In this document: positions 22,265 to 34,128 of the stretch, piece by piece
Layout: every line of letters starts with the position of its first letter
How positions within the stretch are numbered: the stretch's first letter is position 1
Assembly (NCBI RefSeq): GCF_008728515.1
Contig: NC_044978.1
Span: forward strand, 7,893,771-7,957,770
Source: Papio anubis
Taxonomy: Eukaryota > Chordata > Mammalia > Primates > Cercopithecidae
Direction of reading: 5' to 3'
Length of the DNA stretch: 64,000 nt
Notes under the pieces: generated by a model
Database searches by the model: none
Told to the model about the DNA's origin: nothing
Seen by the model: only the letters and a program-made list of their open reading frames with translations
Program-made: the position numbers and the translations under genes

Positions 22265-25050
22265 ATATCACTTGATATACAACTGTTAATATGACAAACA
22301 GTCCATAAATACTAGTCACATAAAGGTTTGAAAAGAAAGACTTAACTCGTTTCTACATCTTAAATATCATTCATGTTCCAAGGAATTCTGCATAGCATGA
22401 AGAATAATTACCTTAAGTTCAAATAGATCTGCCCACTACACTTTTTCAATATCTTAGGCAATCATGATTCACTTTTCTTATTTGAAATCTGGAGCCAAAC
22501 AAACCCCTGTAGGGTTCTTCTGAGAGTTACCAAAAATAATGTACTTGGGACATTCAGCAGGATGCTTGAATCATAACTGACACTTAATAAGTGATGAATC
22601 ATTAATATTGCCTCAATTTTCCTCATTCCATGTTGGGCTTTTGAGAACTGTTACTTAAGTTTAGAGACGTACATGCCAACCTTAAACTTGAACTAGTAAC
22701 CTTACCTTATCTTCATTAGAAAACATCTATCAAGTGTCTAATTTCATGTGATCTTTTGAAAGTCGAACTATAAAATTAAGGAGTAATGTTACTACTACCA
22801 AACTTTATCCAAAACACAAAGAAAGCTTACAGCGTCTAACAACACAATAACAAGTTAAATGGTAAATTTTACTCAACCTACTTCCACTGGCCCATTTATG
22901 CGAATATCATCTTATTCTCTCTAAAAATAATATTGCATCGACATTATTTCACAGAACAAAACTCGGTGCTTGTCTGTTTATTTTCTGTTGTATTTCTCCA
23001 TGTTAGCTTGTCTATCTCAACCACAGTATATACCCAACCAATTATTTCAGTTTCCCTGTAAAGAAGCAAAAGTAGAAAGCACAGCCTTAAAAAAAATCCA
23101 TTCTTGCCAATTTTCCAATCAAACCCTTATGCTAGCTAAAGCGTATTCTGTAGTCTCTATTATTAATCTGAGAAGGCGGCCCTTTGGGGACAGAGTATTC
23201 CTCATATAAGTTCATCGCTAGCTAGCACTGACATTGATCATTTTGTGATCCTTCATAAACGATGACCAATTTAAAAATTAGGAAAATATTACATAAGAAT
23301 ATCACAGGGATCGACTTCTTGGGCCCTACTGACCTAAAATTACTTGAAATGGTAAATGTGTTAGCAAAGGGTAATGGAAAACTACCGAGTCTCAAAGGCA
23401 TGCAGATTATGTTTCCTCGTACAGAGACTGCTCTAAAGACGTAAATGTCTATTATGGCATGATTCGGCGACAATTGATTTGCAATTTAACAGCACAGTAA
23501 ACTCAAACATTACCATTTATTGCCAGTTGGAAAGGGGAAAAAAATGGGAAACTCTGTGTCTAAGGAGGGATCCTGTAGTTTGGCACATTTGCTGGTTCTT
23601 AAATTAAGTGCTTTGCTGAACGAGCCTGCCTATGAGTGTGTGGTAGCCCAGTGTTCTTCTGACTAATTCGGATCGCTTGAGGCCACGGAATCATTGAGTG
23701 GTTCCATTCATGAACAGCAGATGATGTATGACAAGGCTGTAATGCTCTTAGGAGGAAGTTAGCTACCAAGAGCTGTACTATACCAGAGGGGGTTTTGATA
23801 AAACTTCCATCCAGGCTACGAATTGTAGACATTGATTTGAAATAAATTGTGACTGATGATCAGTCGATGACGATTTCCATAATCATTATGCCGTCAGTAA
23901 TTTATCAAGGTAATGATATTTGTGTCCCTGATGTCACATTCATCCTGTACTAAGGGACTGAAGAACATGCTGTGATTTTTAAAAGCCCTTATTAAGAACC
24001 AACTGGTTGTTTTATACTTCCAACTGTAATCAGTGGGATGGCTACAAGTGAATAAAACATTTAAAAAATCCTGCTAGGTTTGTAATAAGATTCTTTCAAC
24101 AAAATCTTCTATAGCACGAAGGCAGAGATCTTATGCTTGCAGCATTTTAATTAAATCTCCGTTATCAAGATCATGCAGCATAGTTTGCCAATATGCATTG
24201 GAAAGGGCTATTACGGCACGCTGGGCAGAGCAAGCTGCCAAAGAACCTTCTCTTAACCCTCCTGGACTATTTTTTTTCCAGTATATTTCTGTTCCTTTTT
24301 AGATTGCTGTGATTTCTTAACAACTGTGATTCTTCAGCATGTGTATAGTCAACAGATGCCTCCACATCCTGCATTTATTCCTGTTAGATTTCAAAATTGC
24401 TGAACAATATTCCCACCCTTATTCAGAAAAAAAGCTAATGACATTAAACACTAAATGTCATAAGTATCTCTTCACCAAAAGGGAAAGTGAGCTGAGAAAG
24501 TCAACGAGAGTGATACAATTAACACAATTAACAAACGTGTTCTGAGATTGCCATTATAAAATGAATTACGATTAGATTGCAAATGTTATAGGATCATTTA
24601 TATTTTCATGGAACATGGTTTAAATACATATAATCCAATATAGTTTTGAGAATTTCATGAATAATTCTAGTTTGGCAACGCAAAAATTTAACTAAAATTA
24701 CAATAAAGCAAAATACTTAGGCTCAAATCAGAAAATAGAATATCAGATATTTGTTTTTAAAACTTTATGCATCCAGTTTGTGGAGATAAATTCCTATGAG
24801 GAGATCATGCATCTAACTCATGTCCAGGAGATCCACAGTTAGAGATCAAATACTCAATAAAATTACTTGAGATTGAGTACACAAACTTCAGTTTTTCTAA
24901 ACAGTGAAAAGTAAGTAGATAAAACTATAGATCTACAAATGCCTCTTTGTTTTAGAAAAATGCCTGTCTTTACTAGTCTGAGATAACTGGCATGGCTCAG
25001 TGGTCTCACCTCTTAAGGTATTTGCATACTGTCTGGCTTTGGTTCCTGGC
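22265..25050. other. Unassigned, mostly unique DNA
   Basis: No interspersed repeat recognised. The part at 23590-24260 is a candidate conserved noncoding block (see findings). At 23851-23865 there is a perfect inverted repeat GACTGAT-G-ATCAGTC. Confidence 0.5.
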
Positions 25051-25170
25051 TTTATTATTTATTCTTATTGTGGTAAAATACACATAACGTTTATCACTTT
25101 AACCATTTCTAAGTGTAAGATTCAGTGGCATTAAGTACATTCACAGTGTTCTGAAACCATCACCACTACA
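25051..25170. mobile_element. Old LINE-like fragment
   Basis: TATTGTGGTAAAATACACAT, TTTAACCATTTCTAAGTGTAAG, GTGGCATTAAGTACATTCAC and AACCATCACCACTA (with gaps) form a motif chain that I know from a common mammalian interspersed repeat, probably L1M-related. Family and strand are not certain. Confidence 0.5.
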
Positions 25171-25174
25171 CTGG

Positions 25175-25312
25175 CTTTCTGATTTTTAAGCTGTTGCTCA
25201 TCTTCACTTTGTCACCTGTAAAACAGGAACCAGGATTATAACAGCAACTTCATGTTGCTTTGTGAGAATTACATGAGATGATATGTGTAATGCTTGCCTG
25301 GTATATACGAAG
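25175..25312 (+). mobile_element. MIR
   Basis: The MIR core is seen: GTCACCTGTAAAACAGGAACC, ATTACATGAGATGATATGTG, AATGCTTGCCTGGTATATAC and GAAGCACTGAAATATTAATA (in order, with gaps). Confidence 0.65.
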
Positions 25313-25375
25313 CACTGAAATATTAATACAGACTCCTGTTCTTTTGAGTTGTTTTCTTCTAATGTAGACATTACC

Positions 25376-25411
25376 TAACTCTGACAGAGCAAGACTCCAT
25401 CTCAAAAAAAA
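25376..25411 (+). mobile_element. Alu 3'-end stub
   Basis: Only the last 25 or so bases of an Alu plus tail: GACAGAGCAAGACTCCATCTC followed by A9. It sits between two MIR segments. It may be an extremely truncated insertion; no TSD is clear. Confidence 0.65.
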
Positions 25412-25454
25412 AGAGGAAAAATAATTATGAAATAGCACAAGGGATTAACTTACA

Positions 25455-25705
25455 TTTATTTTATAGAGGTGGCTATGTATTACAAGTGCTTCCACAAATA
25501 TCTCATTGGTACCTCACCATAAACCCCTTGCCACAAACAAGAAGGCCAAATTTTGTTTTTTTTAAATTTTAAATAGGAAAAGTGAACCCCATGAAAAAGT
25601 TTTAAATAGGAAAAGTGAACCCCTTGAAAGAGTAAATGATTTACCCAAAGTTCCACAGTCAGTGAGTGGTGGAGTTAGGACCCGAACATAGCACCTGCAA
25701 CTCAG
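25455..25705 (-). mobile_element. MIR, antisense, with internal duplication
   Basis: Reversed MIR landmarks: ATCTCATTGGTACCTCACCATAA, then GAGTAAATGATTTACCCAAAG, CCACAGTCAGTGAGTGG and GGACCCGAACATAG. The middle is expanded by a 33-bp tandem duplication (25567-25632). Confidence 0.68.
25567..25632 (+). repeat. 33-bp tandem duplication
   Basis: Units 25567-25599 and 25600-25632 both read TTTTAAATAGGAAAAGTGAA then CCCC(A/T)TGAAA(A/G)AG. They differ at two positions only, so the duplication is younger than the MIR that carries it. Confidence 0.93.
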
Positions 25706-25789
25706 GCGGTACCCAGTTATTAGTGTGTGTTGAATAATAAATGACGTAAAAGAAGTTAAGGTTTCTGACGTTAAGTTCTCTATTCCTTC

Positions 25790-26045
25790 TGCCACACAAC
25801 ACTGACTTATTCGTGTCCAGCCAATCAGGTGTCCATACATCACCTGGTTTATCAGTATCCTGCTTTTATTTAGTGCTCCCATTTGCTAAGACCTTCTCTT
25901 GTAAGGTATTAAAAGCCTGAGAATCCACTGTGGATTCTTGCTTCTTTAAATTCTTTGAAGTTGACCTTTCTCTTGATTTGGCTGGAAAGACGTGCCCTGA
26001 GTTGACTTTTCTCTTGGTTTGGTCAGAAAGAGGTACACTGGGTCA
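25790..26045 (+). mobile_element. Possible old LTR, promoter-to-end portion
   Basis: The order CCAAT box (AGCCAATCAG at about 25819), TATA-like GTATTAAAAGCC about 85 bases later, then a T/C-rich stretch and ACTGGGTCATTAAAACTGG resembles the U3-R-U5 part of a retroviral LTR. It contains a 41-bp tandem duplication (25960-26040). I do not recognise the family and see no primer-binding site, so this is tentative. Confidence 0.3.
25960..26040 (+). repeat. 41-bp tandem duplication
   Basis: GTTGACCTTTCTCTTGATTTGG... at 25960-26000 is followed by GTTGACTTTTCTCTTGGTTT... at 26001-26040. The copies are alike at most positions, with both ends of the units aligned. Confidence 0.8.
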
Positions 26046-26397
26046 TTAAAACTGGAGCTCTGAGTTTGATGGTCTGCTCAACAGGTAGGCTAGTGACTTT
26101 GGAGATCATTTAAAATCTATGACCCAGGCTCTCTTCAGGCATTTAGAAGATAATTGTCAAGAGGCAAACAGCTTTGTAGACTTTGTAGCTTTGTAGACTT
26201 AAATGTCGCAGTGGTGGCTGTATTTTATGTACTTACAGGCCTCTGAGTAAGGCTTAGATTTCAGAGGATGATGAAAGGAGGACCAACCCTACACGGTACT
26301 GATGTTTTGCTAAGCGTGTTTAGTTAGGTAAATACTGCTTTTCCTTACTATGCTTGTATTTTTATTCTTTTTGAAAATTATTGTTTGTCTTTCAGTA

Positions 26398-26950
26398 GTG
26401 TGGATGTGCATGTATGTGTGTATGTGTGTGTATGTGTGTGCATACGTCTGTGTGTGCATGTATGTGCATACCTATGTGTACATGCATACCTGTGTGTGTG
26501 TACATGAGTGCATGTATATACCTGTGTGTGTGTGCACACGTGTGTGTGCATACCTGTGTGCACGCGTGTGTGCATACCTGTGTGTGCATGCATGTGCATA
26601 TGTATACCTGTGTGTGCATGCGTGTGTGCATACCTGTGGGTGTGTGCATGTGTGCGTGTGTGTGCATACTTGTGTGTGCGCGTGTGTGTGTGCATATGTG
26701 TGTGTGCACACCTGTGTGTGTGTGCGTGCATGTGTGTATACCTGTGTGTGTGTTTGTGCATACCTGGGTGTGTGTATACCTGTGTGTGTTCGTGCATAAC
26801 TGTGTGTGTTTGTGAATACCTGTGTGTGTGCGTGCATGTGTGCATACCTGTGTGTGTGTATACCTGTGTGTGTTCGTGCATAACTGTGTGTGTTTGTGAA
26901 TACCTGTGTGTGTGCGTGCATGTGTGCATACCTGTGTGTGTGTGTGCATG
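26398..26950 (+). repeat. TG-rich minisatellite, 550 bp
   Basis: Irregular repeats built on TGTGTGTG, CATACCTG and GTGCATG. Toward the 3' end it contains two 84-bp units, 26774-26857 and 26858-26941, that appear identical. Because 84 is divisible by three, several frames stay open for up to 194 codons (His/Thr-rich on one strand, Cys/Val-rich on the other). These are not genes. Alternating purine-pyrimidine sequence like this can form Z-DNA. Confidence 0.97.
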
Positions 26951-28249
26951 CGGACACTCTTGATTCAGTGCTTGTTGGGTTACTAGGAAAAGGAGGGCTT
27001 GTATCTATCCTACAGAGTGGGAGAACTTTAAAAGTATCAGACTTAAAATGACACAACGCTGTCTAATGGTTTCACTCTTCTGGGAGTGCTAAATCTCACC
27101 TTGGGCTATCCTGATGGAGCATCTATCTCATGAGGGTTGTTGTGGTGTATTTCTATGCTGGGTAACTCAGACTTCGGGACATGGAGTGCTACAATTGACT
27201 ATGTTCCATGGGTTGAACTACGAGAATACTGGGAGGGGTAGGGCATGAATGCTAAGGTGATTTGGAACTTGCGAGTAGGTAAGTTTGCCCCAAAGAGAGT
27301 TAGAAAGTCATATTACGATAGTCTGTAAACGTATTCTCTCAGAGGAAAGTGGCCCTCAGAGGAACGAAGCCAGGAAATAAGGGAGTCTTCTAGTGGAGAA
27401 CGAGCTGACACTTGAGTATTTTCTATGAAAGAGGTATCTCTTTGGGAAGTGGATTTCCGATCACTTGAAGTCACCAGAGTGACCTGAGATTGAAAATGCA
27501 ATTCATCCTTTCCCCATTCCCAGCTTTATCCCATCTGTCCCCTCCCGCAGCAGCTAAGCATGGGAGATGAAATGGCTTCACCTCCAGCAGGGATGTAATT
27601 TGAAAACTAAATAATTTTGGATGTATGGAATGGAGTGAAGGAGAAAATTGAAAATAAGAGGCAATATACTTAACTATTTTAAGAGAAAGGTAACGGGCTG
27701 TGTCTTAAAAACACTCAGAGGAACAAAGGATGAGGATGCTTTATTAGAGTAATAGAAAATAAATTCTAAGACTGATATTTCACCCATTGTATGTAGAATA
27801 TTTTAATATTAAAATTAAAATGTAGAACGCATCGGCACATCACAAAGCAGCAGTAATTCGCCTATTTAAAAAAATGTAAGGAGAATATATGTATTTCATG
27901 CAAATAATATTTTTATAGCAATAACATGGTTTTCAGAGTTGTAAAAATTATAATTCAAAATCTAAAAAGCCTCTCAATATAACAAGTACTACTGTACTAC
28001 AGAAATATGGATTTAGAAATATAAATTTCCTACGTGGCTTTTTCAAACAAATGCCATTTAAAAATATTTTAAATGTCATATGAAAGAAGCAAATACCAAA
28101 ATTTATTTCTAGACATATCTGATACAAAAATGTATCAAGTTTATATTAACAGTATATAAGATGATTTATATGCTATTAACATTTAATCTCTTGTTAACCA
28201 AATCATGTTGACTAACAAAGTCCATTAAAGCTGCTGGCAATATCTTCAT
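26951..28249. other. Unassigned DNA
   Basis: No recognised repeat. The first 600 bases are moderately GC-balanced and could be an unrecognised old element. The rest is AT-rich. Confidence 0.45.
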
Positions 28250-28512
28250 AATTTTTAAGTAAAGAAAGGGTTACTGAGAAATAGGAGAAAAATGAGAATT
28301 GAGAGTAAGGAGAGTAGAAAGAAGTAAAAATAAAAATACAGATAAAAAGACATCAGTAAGGAAGAAATAATGAGTGAATGAATTGGGAAATATGGGGAGG
28401 AGCAGGGGGAAGGAGAAGGGTGGGAGGGAAAGAGAGAAGAGAAAGGCAAGAAGGGAGAAAGAGGAATGAAATTTGACAAGGAATATTCAAGGTCGGGGGC
28501 TGGAGGAAGACT

Positions 28513-28559
<47 letters not shown>

Positions 28560-28599
28560 AGAGAGACAGCAAGAGAGAGCGAGAGAGAGAGAGAGAGAT
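28250..28599 (+). repeat. Purine-rich tract ending in (TG)n(GA)n
   Basis: 28250-28480 is strongly purine-rich (GGAGGAGCAGGGGGAAGG, GGGAGGGAAAGAGAG). At 28512-28537 a (TG)n run passes directly into a (GA)n run with interruptions to 28599. Confidence 0.93.
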
Positions 28600-31500
28600 G
28601 CTTTTAATCCAATATGCAGTCAAGCCAAACAAAGCAACCATGCCCACCTAATCTGCCTTTCTCTTAAAGGGGAGTAACATTAATTTTGGTCTTTCATACA
28701 ACCCATGGCAGAACTATAGAGATCATCCTTGTGTCTGTCAGCAGACCAGAATGGGTATTTCAGAATTTTCTAAGATAATTTAGAAAAATTCCAACAATGT
28801 CTGTGTAATGTCATACAAAAGGACGTGGGGAAACTCAACATACATCAACTTGAAGGATGACACCATCTTCCATTAGCTTGCTTTTGCTTTGACTTTTTAA
28901 GTGGCTTTTAAAAACATTTTTGAATGTTTAAACACATTAAAGAAATACTATAATGCTTTTTAGTGTGAGTATGTAAAGTACATTTTTTTTCTGCAGCATA
29001 ATTGAAATCTAATTAATCATTTTCTCTAGAGATTTTTTTAAAGACAACTTATTGTGACAACAATAGGAACATGACTTTGCTCATCATTGCTGAAAATGTT
29101 TCTGTTGGGGCAACAATATAATTTTATGAAGGCTTGCACACACTTATTAGGTATATTCACACAATTTACAAATGAAATTAACAGTCCAACTGAGATGCCT
29201 GCAAACTCTCACATCTTTCTCAGAATAAGAATTGTTTCTTCATCTTTTAAAACAAGAAACTGATTTATATAGCCATTTCAGTTATACTAATATCTTTTCC
29301 ATTCATGAATTAGGGGAGTAATGTTCCTCCTTTAGTTGTAGACTGGAATATTAAGCACTTTTACTTATGACTGTTACCACTAATATAATTCTCTGGAAGA
29401 CCCCTCACTGTAGCTGAAATGTGAACGCTTGGTTGTACTGTTTATGAGTGAACTGTAAATTTTAATGTCAAATGGTTATTTTCTGCTTATCCATCTGTAG
29501 CTCACAAAAACAAATGGATGTGTGGGTTGTTCTATACGTTGGCTCATAAAGGAACTCAGATTGTGGCATCAACTCAAACAGTCCCTAAGAGCAGCCTGTT
29601 CTCTCTATGAGAATTCCAGAAGCGAAAAGGTCTGGGGCTCCTGGGTTACTCCAAACCGCGTTTTACGTTTGAAAAATTACCCTTGGCGACTCTGGGCTGA
29701 CCCTGATTCATCACGTCACTTTTATTCCATTGTAAACACATTCTTACATCCCTCAAGTTTTTTTGTCCTTAAACAAATTTATTCTTTGGGATTTGGATAT
29801 TTCCAATATGTATTATATTATTACACTTACTACCAAGAATCTCGGTAATAAGTGAATCTAAAAACCTTTAGTATTCGTTTTGATGCTGGGGTTGATTTGA
29901 TGATTGACGTCTGTCATGGTAAAAGCACTCATCTTTCCATTATCATACAGTGTTAACACAGGCAGCTAGAACACTGTTTGTGGATACATGATAACTGAGT
30001 TGGATACTGAGTACCCACCATCCTTCATATTGCACTGCAGTGACTTCATGCATGAAAATAGTAACATGTGGACATTTCTGGAATAGCTCATTTCTGTTGT
30101 GTTCCATTGATAGACATGAAAGGACTTTGAATCTACTTCTGGCTTCATCACCAACAATCTTAGCCCAAGCTTCTTCATGTTTCTGTTGCCTTGTTTATAA
30201 AATAGAAGTCACTAGATGGCCTATAAAGCTTCTATCTTAAATGTTCATCTCTGTGCACTTGGACCTGAGCTTAGGGTTTCACAGGAGAGCACAAGAGGCA
30301 TTGGCAGGTTTGTTCCTTCTTCACTTCAGTTTTAAGATGAGATTCTAAACTCCATGATTTCTAAAAATAGAAATGTATTGATTTGTCTATTGGCACTAGA
30401 ATAGATACAGGACGCAATGCAAAAGTGTCACTATGTTTCATACAGTTTTGTGCACCCAATCAACAATAATAATTTTAAAATAACTGAAACAACTCTCTGG
30501 TCTTTAGCTTCAGTTTCAAATAATGTTTCTTGTATAAACAAGGACTGACATTGTGAATTTTAGTCTTTTCAGTCCTGAGCAGGTTTTGCAATTACACATA
30601 TACTGGAATACAACTTTTTGACTTAAAAATTATATTCTAATATAAAGTTTCTTTCAAGTCATTTATAAATAATGTTTAAAAGCAACCCTAATTTTAGCTC
30701 TAATATATAAGCTTGGAAAGTTAATATTCTTAATTAATATTATATACACACGTGTATGTACATACATAGTTGGCCAAAATACAGATAATTTATATATAAT
30801 ACATATTTATACAAAGTATATAGTTGGTGTGTCTATCAATATATTTCTATTTGCATATAAATATATATCTTATAGATGTTATATCAATCATACATTATAA
30901 TATGTTATATAATGTTATGACCAATATAATATGTTTTTCCCCCAAGAAAGGAGGAAAGATAAGAAGTAAATGCAACAATTTTCTTTGTTAAGTGGATTTA
31001 ACTTTTTCTGAAGAAATATGAGTCATAGAAAGCCCATGAGTAGGGTAGGATTGGAGAAAGACTGAAAGGGAACCAATGCAAATGATACCTCCTCAAATTT
31101 AACAGTTATCTCTTTACCTTTAATATGATTATGGCACCATGTCTATTTTCACTTAAAAGAAAATAGTGACTCTCAAGAGCAAGGCAGATTTACTCTTTTA
31201 TTTTCTAAATTTAACCAGTGAAAATTACCTTAATTCTAAAGGTTTAGGTGTGTAAAGCTGTGAAATTACTAATTCACTTATATTCTCTGTTATAATGTTT
31301 TCCATATGGATGGGATTTTCATATCTAAAATAGATCCATATGGAAATTATGAAGCCATGAATTTCTTCCTGATGTAGCAACTAAACTTGCAACTGCTGGT
31401 GTTCGGAAAGCAGCATTGTCTCACTGCAGGATAGTAAGGTCACTGCAAACCCCACTGTTGCCACACTTTGGGACACAGGGCCTAGAGGATGGGGGGGCAG

Positions 31501-31604
31501 CTCCTATTTTGGCTGCATTGAATAAAATTTATTTTTGTTAAAGGATTAATTCCATAGCCCACAATTTACCAGTTCTATATTTAAATGCATTTGTACACTA
31601 AAAT
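28600..31604. other. Unassigned, mostly unique AT-rich DNA
   Basis: No interspersed repeat recognised. A 108-codon frame at 29522-29848 has no similarity that I know. 30690-30930 is very AT-rich with many TATATA/ATATTT words. A 13-bp perfect inverted repeat lies at 31299-31346. Confidence 0.5.
31299..31346. repeat. Perfect inverted repeat, 13-bp arms, 22-nt loop
   Basis: TTTCCATATGGAT at 31299-31311 is the exact reverse complement of ATCCATATGGAAA at 31334-31346. Each arm is itself centred on the palindrome TCCATATGGA. Confidence 0.92.
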
Positions 31605-31700
31605 ATTATTTCTTAAAGTGTGGTCTGTAAATCATTAGCATCAGAATCACCCATGGCGGTTGCTGTAATACAGATTCCTGGGCTCCAAATGCATGATTTA
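31605..31700 (-). mobile_element. MER5A-like hAT transposon fragment
   Basis: TTAAAGTGTGGTCTGTAAATC, AGCATCAGAATCACCCATGG and ACAGATTCCTGGGCTCC follow the end of a MER5A-type nonautonomous hAT element read from its right terminus. Only about half is present. Confidence 0.6.
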
Positions 31701-31714
31701 GGGCAGAGATCCTG

Positions 31715-31820
31715 TGTGGGGTTTCTCTCCATTATTTCCCAGAATATAGTACATAGTCTAACACACAGTGGTCAATTAATAAATATTTGTTCAGGGAATC
31801 AACTAATGAACACTAAAGAA
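31715..31820 (-). mobile_element. L2/MIR-type 3' end, antisense
   Basis: CCAGAATATAGTACATAGTC, ACACACAGTGGTCAATTAATAAATATTTGTTCAGGGAATC (in parts) resemble the reversed terminal segment of L2-type repeats. Short. Confidence 0.4.
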
Positions 31821-31885
31821 TAAGAAACATTAAAATAAAGAAACAAATGAATTGAGTAAATGCAGACCCAGGCAAAATTGTCTTG

Positions 31886-31966
31886 TCTCTTAATAATCCT
31901 CAAAAATTGTTTATCTCTTAATAATCTTCAAATAATCATTTTCTCTTAATAATCTTCAAAAAATTG
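31886..31966 (+). repeat. 28-bp tandem repeat, about 2.9 copies
   Basis: Units start at 31886, 31914 and 31942, each with TCTCTTAATAATC(C/T)TCAAA followed by an A/T-rich remainder. Confidence 0.9.
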
Positions 31967-33898
31967 AACCAAAATGATTCAAACAAAATTCTTACTAAAT
32001 CTTTAAGTTGAGTCAACAGGAAAATTAGGTTTATGTTACCACAGTCTTCCCTGGAGAGAGACTTACAAAGACATAAAGTATTCTATTAAACAATCTAGAA
32101 TGCAACCTAGAAACAAGCTGTTTCTAGAAGTTTCTTCTCCTTCTGTCCTGCAGAGAAGCTGAAATCCTTAGCAGTATTCTATATGTTTTCAAAGCAAGAT
32201 TTCAAAAAGTTAAGATAGCATTTCAAAATTTCAAAATATTTTCACATGTTTATTTTTATTATTTATAGACAAACTCCAAGTGACTTATTAATTTTAGACA
32301 ATAAGCAGTTCTGACGTTTTAAAGATACTCATAGAAAATCATATAGTCAGGGAAATAGTAAAAATGCCAGGAAAGATGCCTTGAAATATATTAAAAAACC
32401 ATGTAGGAAAATGACTTCAAATGCCTACAAGTAAACAGCACAGTGAAGAAAGAGCATGTATGTGAGAGAGTTCAGAAGGGGCTTTCAAATATCACAAAGA
32501 ACCTTAGTGTAAATAGGAATGGCCAGGCTCTGAAAGCTTATAAGTAAGAAATTGAAGAAAGGTGCAAGATGCCAGTAGGACAGAATAAAGAGGCTCAAGC
32601 CATTGAATAATCTTTCCCGGAGAGAAGCACATTTGCCCTCTTCCAGTTTGAACAGGATTCAGGAACACAAGATGTAACCTGTAGTAATGACTGATATATC
32701 TTTGTTGAAACTCAGGAAATGGTTTATCTTTAGTGTGAGGCCAACTAAATTTCTTGCTGTTACAAGTCTTGTTTTTAGGTATAGAGTGTTAACAAATGCA
32801 TGAATCCAGGAAGGTCTTATCAGTGCAAAGACCAAAGCAGGTAGAAATTTTCTAACTGCATCTCCGTACCTGCCCTCGCACTTGACAGAGAGGAACGGCA
32901 AGGTCAGTGTGCCAGATAGGGAGGGTGCACAAACACTTAATTTTGTATTAAGATTTTGTGTGTGTGTGTGTATGTGTGTATATCAGAGATATAACATATA
33001 TTTCCTTCCCCATCCACTAACATTTTAGCCTAAACAAATAGAGATTTATCTAATAGATTTCACATTCTAGCATTTAAAACAATCATTACAGAGATGAGTA
33101 AATGTGAAAAATTAAGTCCATGTGTTCTACGGATTTCCTGGTTATATAGTAAAATTTGTACAAAATCATCTCATTGTCATCACTTAACATTTCATAATTC
33201 AAATTCATTTGAATCTTATTACTATAGAGCTTCAATGCATATCTTCAAATACTCCTGTTAAAATATTTTTTAAAAAATTCTGCTTACTAAAACATAGTCT
33301 CAAGTTTTGAAAAGGATAGAAAAATTTTCTTAGAAAACAATCCCCAGAACAAAGTCGATGTCGCAGGATATTTAATTGAATGTCTTTAATTATACAAATT
33401 TGTAAACAAAGGAGACTTATCGATCCCCAATACTTAAATATCACATTGCATGAATAACAAATTATATAAAATATGCAAAATAATAGTACATTAGCTTAAA
33501 TAACACTAATAAATTGCAAAGCTTAGCATGAAATTGAAAATCACTAATGGAACACTATGCAGTTTGTTCATGCAACAAGCAAAGACTCATACATAATGTA
33601 AGAGTACAACTGTTAGCAGCAGGCGGAGGGAGGACCATTTAAATGCGTTTTTATGGACAAGCTGGATTGATCTGGGAAGTGGTTCCTGAGGAGATTCCAC
33701 TTACCCCGAAGAGCATCTTGGGAGATTGTCATAATTTTCCACTTGTATCTGAACCTCCTATTATTTAGATCATCTATATCCTTTATATCCAACTTTATAA
33801 GGAGAAATAGATAGAATTAAATAACTGATATAAAATCATCAGTAATAAAGGCCATTTGATCTGGGGTGTTCTCTCACAGCGTATTTCCATTTCGTATT
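31967..33898. other. Unassigned AT-rich DNA
   Basis: No interspersed repeat recognised. A short TG microsatellite lies at 32957-32982. Confidence 0.5.
32957..32982 (+). repeat. (TG)n microsatellite
   Basis: TGTGTGTGTGTGTGTATGTGTGTA. Confidence 0.85.
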
Positions 33899-34128
33899 TT
33901 CTACGGTTTGAATGTGTCTTCCAAAGTTCATATGCTGAAAACTTAATCCCCAATGCAACAGTGTTGAGAGATGGGGTTTGCCTTCACGAATAGGTTAATG
34001 GCCTCATCTCAGGAGTGGGTTAGTTACCGTGGGAGTGGGCTCCAATGGAAAGATAAGTTTGGCATCCTTCTCTCTTTCCCACACTCTTTTGCCCTTCCAC
34101 CTTCCACCAGGGGATGGGGTAGCACAGT

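Noticed and set aside
21909..22294. Frames of 95-108 codons rich in Lys/Glu/Arg/Gly or Ser/Pro/Leu
   Set aside because: Artefacts of the polypyrimidine tract; the same stretch is open in several frames on both strands.
25819..25920. CCAAT and TATA-like boxes as a host gene promoter
   Set aside because: No downstream exon or frame; an old LTR is a more economical explanation and even that is uncertain.
26774..26941. CRISPR-like direct repeats
   Set aside because: The units are adjacent without distinct spacers, are low-complexity and lie in a primate genome; this is a minisatellite.
26378..27056. Overlapping frames of 130-194 codons on both strands (His/Thr/Tyr-rich or Cys/Val-rich)
   Set aside because: They lie in the TG minisatellite; the composition and 28-residue periodicity come from the 84-bp DNA repeat, with several frames open on both strands.
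29522..29848. 108-codon frame
   Set aside because: No recognisable domain and no evidence of splicing or promoter; a frame of this length is expected by chance in 64 kb.
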